Part shown: one piece after another, positions 61,506-64,000 of the stretch
How positions within the stretch are numbered: the stretch's first letter is position 1
How the letters are laid out: each line of letters begins with the position of its first letter
NCBI RefSeq assembly: GCF_007829875.1
Contig: NZ_VIWV01000001.1
Location: forward strand, 3,318,501 to 3,382,500
DNA from: Streptomyces capillispiralis
Lineage (GTDB): Bacteria; Actinomycetota; Actinomycetes; Streptomycetales; Streptomycetaceae
DNA: 64,000 nt
Direction: 5' to 3'
Notes under the pieces: generated by a model
Told to the model about the DNA's origin: nothing
Seen by the model: only the letters and a program-made list of their open reading frames with translations
Database searches by the model: none
Program-made: the position numbers and the translations under genes

Positions 61506-62556
61506 CCCGAACGCGCTTCTGCAGCTGGTGCCGAAGGCCGAGGGCCGGCAGTCCATGAAGGACTTCAAGTCCGACCAGGAAGTGCGCTGGTGCCCCGGCT
61601 GCGGTGACTACGCGGTCCTCGCCGCCGTGCAGGGCTTCATGCCCGAGCTGGGTTTGGCGAGGGAGAACATCGTCTTCGTCTCCGGTATCGGCTGCTCGTC
61701 GCGCTTCCCGTACTACATGAACACCTACGGGATGCACTCCATCCACGGCCGCGCCCCCGCCATCGCGACCGGTCTGGCCACGTCCCGACGCGACCTGTCC
61801 GTGTGGGTCGTCACGGGTGACGGCGACGCCCTGTCCATCGGCGGCAACCACCTGATCCACGCGCTGCGCCGCAACGTGAACCTCAAGATCCTGCTCTTCA
61901 ACAACCGGATCTACGGTCTCACCAAGGGGCAGTACTCGCCCACCTCCGAGCTGGGCAAGATCACCAAGTCGACGCCGATGGGCTCCCTCGACGCGCCGTT
62001 CAACCCGGTGTCGCTGGCGCTCGGCGCCGAGGCGTCCTTCGTGGCGCGCACCGTCGACTCCGACCGCAAGCACCTCACCGAGGTGCTGCGCCAGGCCGCC
62101 GACCACCCCGGCACGGCGCTGGTGGAGATCTACCAGAACTGCAACATCTTCAACGACGGTGCCTTCGAGGTCCTCAAGGACCGGCAGCAGGCGGAGGAGG
62201 CCGTCATCCGGCTGGAGCACGGCCGGCCGATCCGCTTCGGTGCCGACGGGGCCAAGGGCGTCGTGCGCGACCGGGCTACCGGCGACCTGCGGATCGTCAC
62301 CGTCACCCCGGACAACGAGGCGGAGGTCCTGGTGCACGACGCCCGCAGCGCCTCGCCCACCACGGCGTTCGCGCTGTCCCGGCTCGCGGACCCGGACACC
62401 CTGCACAACACCCCGATCGGTGTCTTCCGCTCCGTGGACCGGCCGGTCTACGACACGCTGATGGCCGACCAGCTCGACACCGCCGTCGACCGGCAGGGCA
62501 AGGGCGACCTGGCCGCCCTGCTGGCCGGCGGCGACACCTGGACGGTCGTCGGCTGA
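61498..62556 (+). CDS. korB: 2-oxoacid:ferredoxin oxidoreductase, beta subunit
   Basis: Thiamine-diphosphate and [4Fe-4S] subunit. The 352-residue product has cluster cysteines C32 and C35 (WCPGCGDY), C66 (GIGCSSR) and C215 (YQNCNIFND). The ThDP motif runs from TGDGDALSIGGNHLIHALRR to LFNN. A histidine of the active site is in SIHGRAPAIA. The ATG lies inside the korA end. No ferredoxin subunit is encoded in the operon. Confidence 0.95.
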   Translation: MTDPNALLQLVPKAEGRQSMKDFKSDQEVRWCPGCGDYAVLAAVQGFMPELGLARENIVFVSGIGCSSRFPYYMNTYGMHSIHGRAPAIATGLATSRRDLSVWVVTGDGDALSIGGNHLIHALRRNVNLKILLFNNRIYGLTKGQYSPTSELGKITKSTPMGSLDAPFNPVSLALGAEASFVARTVDSDRKHLTEVLRQAADHPGTALVEIYQNCNIFNDGAFEVLKDRQQAEEAVIRLEHGRPIRFGADGAKGVVRDRATGDLRIVTVTPDNEAEVLVHDARSASPTTAFALSRLADPDTLHNTPIGVFRSVDRPVYDTLMADQLDTAVDRQGKGDLAALLAGGDTWTVVG

Positions 62557-62577
62557 GCGCCGCCGCACGTCGTACGG

Positions 62578-62608
62578 GGCCCGGGCACGCTACCGCGACG
62601 CCCGGGCC
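62578..62608. terminator. Bidirectional terminator between korB and the HxlR gene
   Basis: Perfect 9-bp arms GGCCCGGGC (62578-62586) and GCCCGGGCC (62600-62608) around a 13-nt loop, with flanking CGTACG repeats. The HxlR stop codon (62590-62592) sits in the loop, so the 3' end of that gene forms part of the stem. Confidence 0.7.
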
Positions 62609-62994
62609 TCGTCGTACGCCTGCCGGGCCCCGTCGTACGCCTGCCGGGCGGCGAGTACGTCGGGCAGACGCTGCTCGGTCCACAGGGCCAGGCCGCGGAT
62701 CCGCTCGGCCGCCTCGCGGCCCAGGACGGTGAGGGAGTAGTCGACGCGGGGCGGGATGACCGGCTTGGCGTCGCGGTGAACCAGACCGTCGCGCTCCAGG
62801 GTCTGCAGGGTCTGGGTGAGCATCTTCTCGCTGACCCTGCCGATCGCCCGGCGCAGTTCGCTGAAGCGGTAGGGGCGCTCCAGGAGCTGGATGAGCACGA
62901 GCACGCCCCAGCGGCTGGTCACGTGCTCCAGGACCAGCCGGTGCGGGCACATCGCCTCGGCCTCGCTTCTCCTGCTCTCATCACTTACCGCCAT
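62590..62994 (-). CDS. HxlR-family transcriptional regulator
   Basis: A 134-residue winged-helix regulator. C16 (MCPHRLVLEHVTSRWGVLVL) is the conserved N-terminal cysteine that senses quinones or electrophiles in several homologues. The wHTH runs through RFSELRRAIGRVSEKMLTQT. The C-terminus holds a 7-residue duplication (ARQAYDG, ARQAYDE) encoded by a 21-bp repeat at 62611-62649. Divergent from the quinone-oxidoreductase-like gene, like qorR/qorB (ytfH/ytfG) in E. coli. Confidence 0.92.
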   Translation of the reverse strand: MAVSDESRRSEAEAMCPHRLVLEHVTSRWGVLVLIQLLERPYRFSELRRAIGRVSEKMLTQTLQTLERDGLVHRDAKPVIPPRVDYSLTVLGREAAERIRGLALWTEQRLPDVLAARQAYDGARQAYDEARASR

Positions 62995-62997
62995 GCC

Positions 62998-63022
62998 AGT
63001 ACCTTACTTCAAAGTGGGTACT
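62998..63022. promoter_or_regulatory. HxlR operator candidate
   Basis: Inverted repeat AGTACC (62998-63003) and GGTACT (63017-63022), 13 nt apart, in the 91-bp divergent promoter region and directly before the regulator start. HxlR regulators typically bind GTAC-containing palindromes, so this is the likely autoregulatory and target site. Confidence 0.6.
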
Positions 63023-63085
63023 TTCCATAAGTTAGCGCATCTCCTAGGGTTAGTGACTCACGCACCCCACAAGGAGTCATGGATC

Positions 63086-63940
63086 ATGAGCATCGTCGTC
63101 ACCGGAGCCACCGGACATCTCGGCCGTCACGTCGTGGAGCAGCTGCTGGAGAAGGTGCCGGCCGAGCAGGTCACCGCCGTCGTCCGCAGCGCGGAGAAGG
63201 GGGCGGACCTCGCGGAGCGCGGCGTACGGATCGCGGTCGCCGACTACAACGCCCCCGAGACCTTCGACGGCCTGTTCGCGGCAGGCGACAGGGTGCTGCT
63301 GATCTCCGGCAACGAGTTCGACAAGGGCCGGGTGGGACAGCACCGGGTCGTCATCGACGCCGCGAAGGCCGCCGGTGTCGCCCTGCTCGCCTACACCAGC
63401 GCCCCCGGCCCCCTGGGCGCCGCCCTCGCCGACGACCACCGCGGCACCGAGGAGGCGCTGCTGGACTCGGGCGTGCCGTACGCGCTGCTGCGCAACGGCT
63501 GGTACCACGAGAACTACACCGAGAACCTCGCCCCGGTGCTCGCGCACCACGCGGTGGTCGCCGCCGCCGGTGAGGGCCGGGTCTCCTCCGCCTCGCGGGC
63601 CGACTACGCGGCCGCCGCCGTCGCCGTGCTGACCGGCGAGGGGCACGAGAACAAGACGTACGAGCTCGGCGGCGACGAGGCGTGGAGCTTCGCCGAGTAC
63701 GCGGCCGAGCTGAGCCGGCAGACCGGCGAGGAGATCGTCTACACCCCGGTCACCGTCGAGGCGCTGACCGGCATCCTCACCGGCGCCGGCCTGCCCGAGC
63801 CGCTGGCGGCGATCCTCGCCGGCGTGGACGCCTCCATCGAGAAGGGCGAACTGGTCGTCGACAGCGGCGACCTGTCCCGGCTGACCGGCCGCCCGACCAC
63901 CCCGCTCGCCGAGGCCGTCGCCGCCGCGCTCAAGGGCTGA
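63086..63940 (+). CDS. NAD(P)H:quinone oxidoreductase-like atypical SDR (QorB/NmrA family)
   Basis: A 284-residue protein starting MSIVVTGATGHLGRHVVEQL with the GxxGxxG nucleotide motif (GATGHLG, 7-13). LLAYTSAPGP is near 100-109, and LLRNGWYHENYTENL is near 143-157. It resembles E. coli QorB, which reduces quinones with NADPH. AAGGAG lies 9 nt before the ATG. The divergent HxlR gene and the operator between them support regulation by quinone or electrophile stress. Confidence 0.9.
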   Translation: MSIVVTGATGHLGRHVVEQLLEKVPAEQVTAVVRSAEKGADLAERGVRIAVADYNAPETFDGLFAAGDRVLLISGNEFDKGRVGQHRVVIDAAKAAGVALLAYTSAPGPLGAALADDHRGTEEALLDSGVPYALLRNGWYHENYTENLAPVLAHHAVVAAAGEGRVSSASRADYAAAAVAVLTGEGHENKTYELGGDEAWSFAEYAAELSRQTGEEIVYTPVTVEALTGILTGAGLPEPLAAILAGVDASIEKGELVVDSGDLSRLTGRPTTPLAEAVAAALKG

Positions 63941-64000
63941 CAGGAAGGCCCGCGCACCACCCACCCCCGCCCGTCATGACCGTATAGCGGTACGGACATG

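Overview
The window is a high-GC actinobacterial chromosome segment, almost certainly from a Streptomyces close to the S. coelicolor/S. lividans group. Support: the gene order around rpoBC, str, S10, secE-nusG, murB and rpmG, a 1161-residue RpoB with a TTG start, many GTG starts, translational coupling through ATGA/GTGA/TGATG overlaps, and strong third-position GC. No phage, insertion sequence or CRISPR array is visible.

Layout. 126-5506 (minus): the S10 operon, read from rpsJ down to rpsQ, with a long leader at 5507-5900. 5939-8937 (minus): two secreted FG-GAP beta-propeller proteins. 9533-10891: glutamate dehydrogenase. 11134-13946: a secreted GH10 xylanase (minus), a small membrane protein and a secreted GH16 glucanase (both plus). 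14063-15270 (minus): an Rpn-type PD-(D/E)XK nuclease gene with a nested C-terminal reading frame and a tandem stand-alone copy of that frame. 15498-19870 (minus): the str operon (rpsL-rpsG-fusA-tuf). 20167-20733: a DUF1707 membrane protein. 20905-33269 (minus): rpoBC, rplJL, rplKA and secE-nusG, with tRNA-Trp just upstream. 33745-36135 (plus): an aspartate aminotransferase and an adenosine deaminase. 36196-38479 (minus): murB, two hot-dog dehydratases and rpmG. 38568-38759: tRNA-Met and tRNA-Thr. 38980-41112 (plus): a degenerate amidohydrolase and an NAD(P)-binding protein. 41193-44777: a mixed block with tRNA-Tyr, YajQ, a GlsB-like protein, a SUKH protein, YccF and HtpX. 45075-55239 (minus): a second, incomplete complex I operon, nuoABC-HIJKLMN, lacking nuoD and nuoEFG. 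55478-59357 (plus): two tandem related histidine kinases and a LuxR-type response regulator. 59577-62556 (plus): korAB, a 2-oxoacid:ferredoxin oxidoreductase. 62590-63940: a divergent HxlR regulator and a QorB-like oxidoreductase.

How it fits together. About half of the window is core transcription and translation, organised as separately promoted operons with visible leaders, promoters and terminators. The respiratory block is the most coherent accessory unit. A Nuo module with membrane and connecting Fe-S subunits but no NADH-oxidising subunits lies near a ferredoxin-reducing KorAB, so a ferredoxin-fed proton pump is a reasonable hypothesis. The most unusual locus is the Rpn gene at 14.1-15.3 kb. 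It has the features of a gene-within-gene toxin-antitoxin/antiphage system (internal Shine-Dalgarno and ATG, four-residue repeats) plus a duplicated antitoxin-like frame. A 25-nt element shared by the leaders of the S10 and str operons is a second candidate for undescribed regulation.
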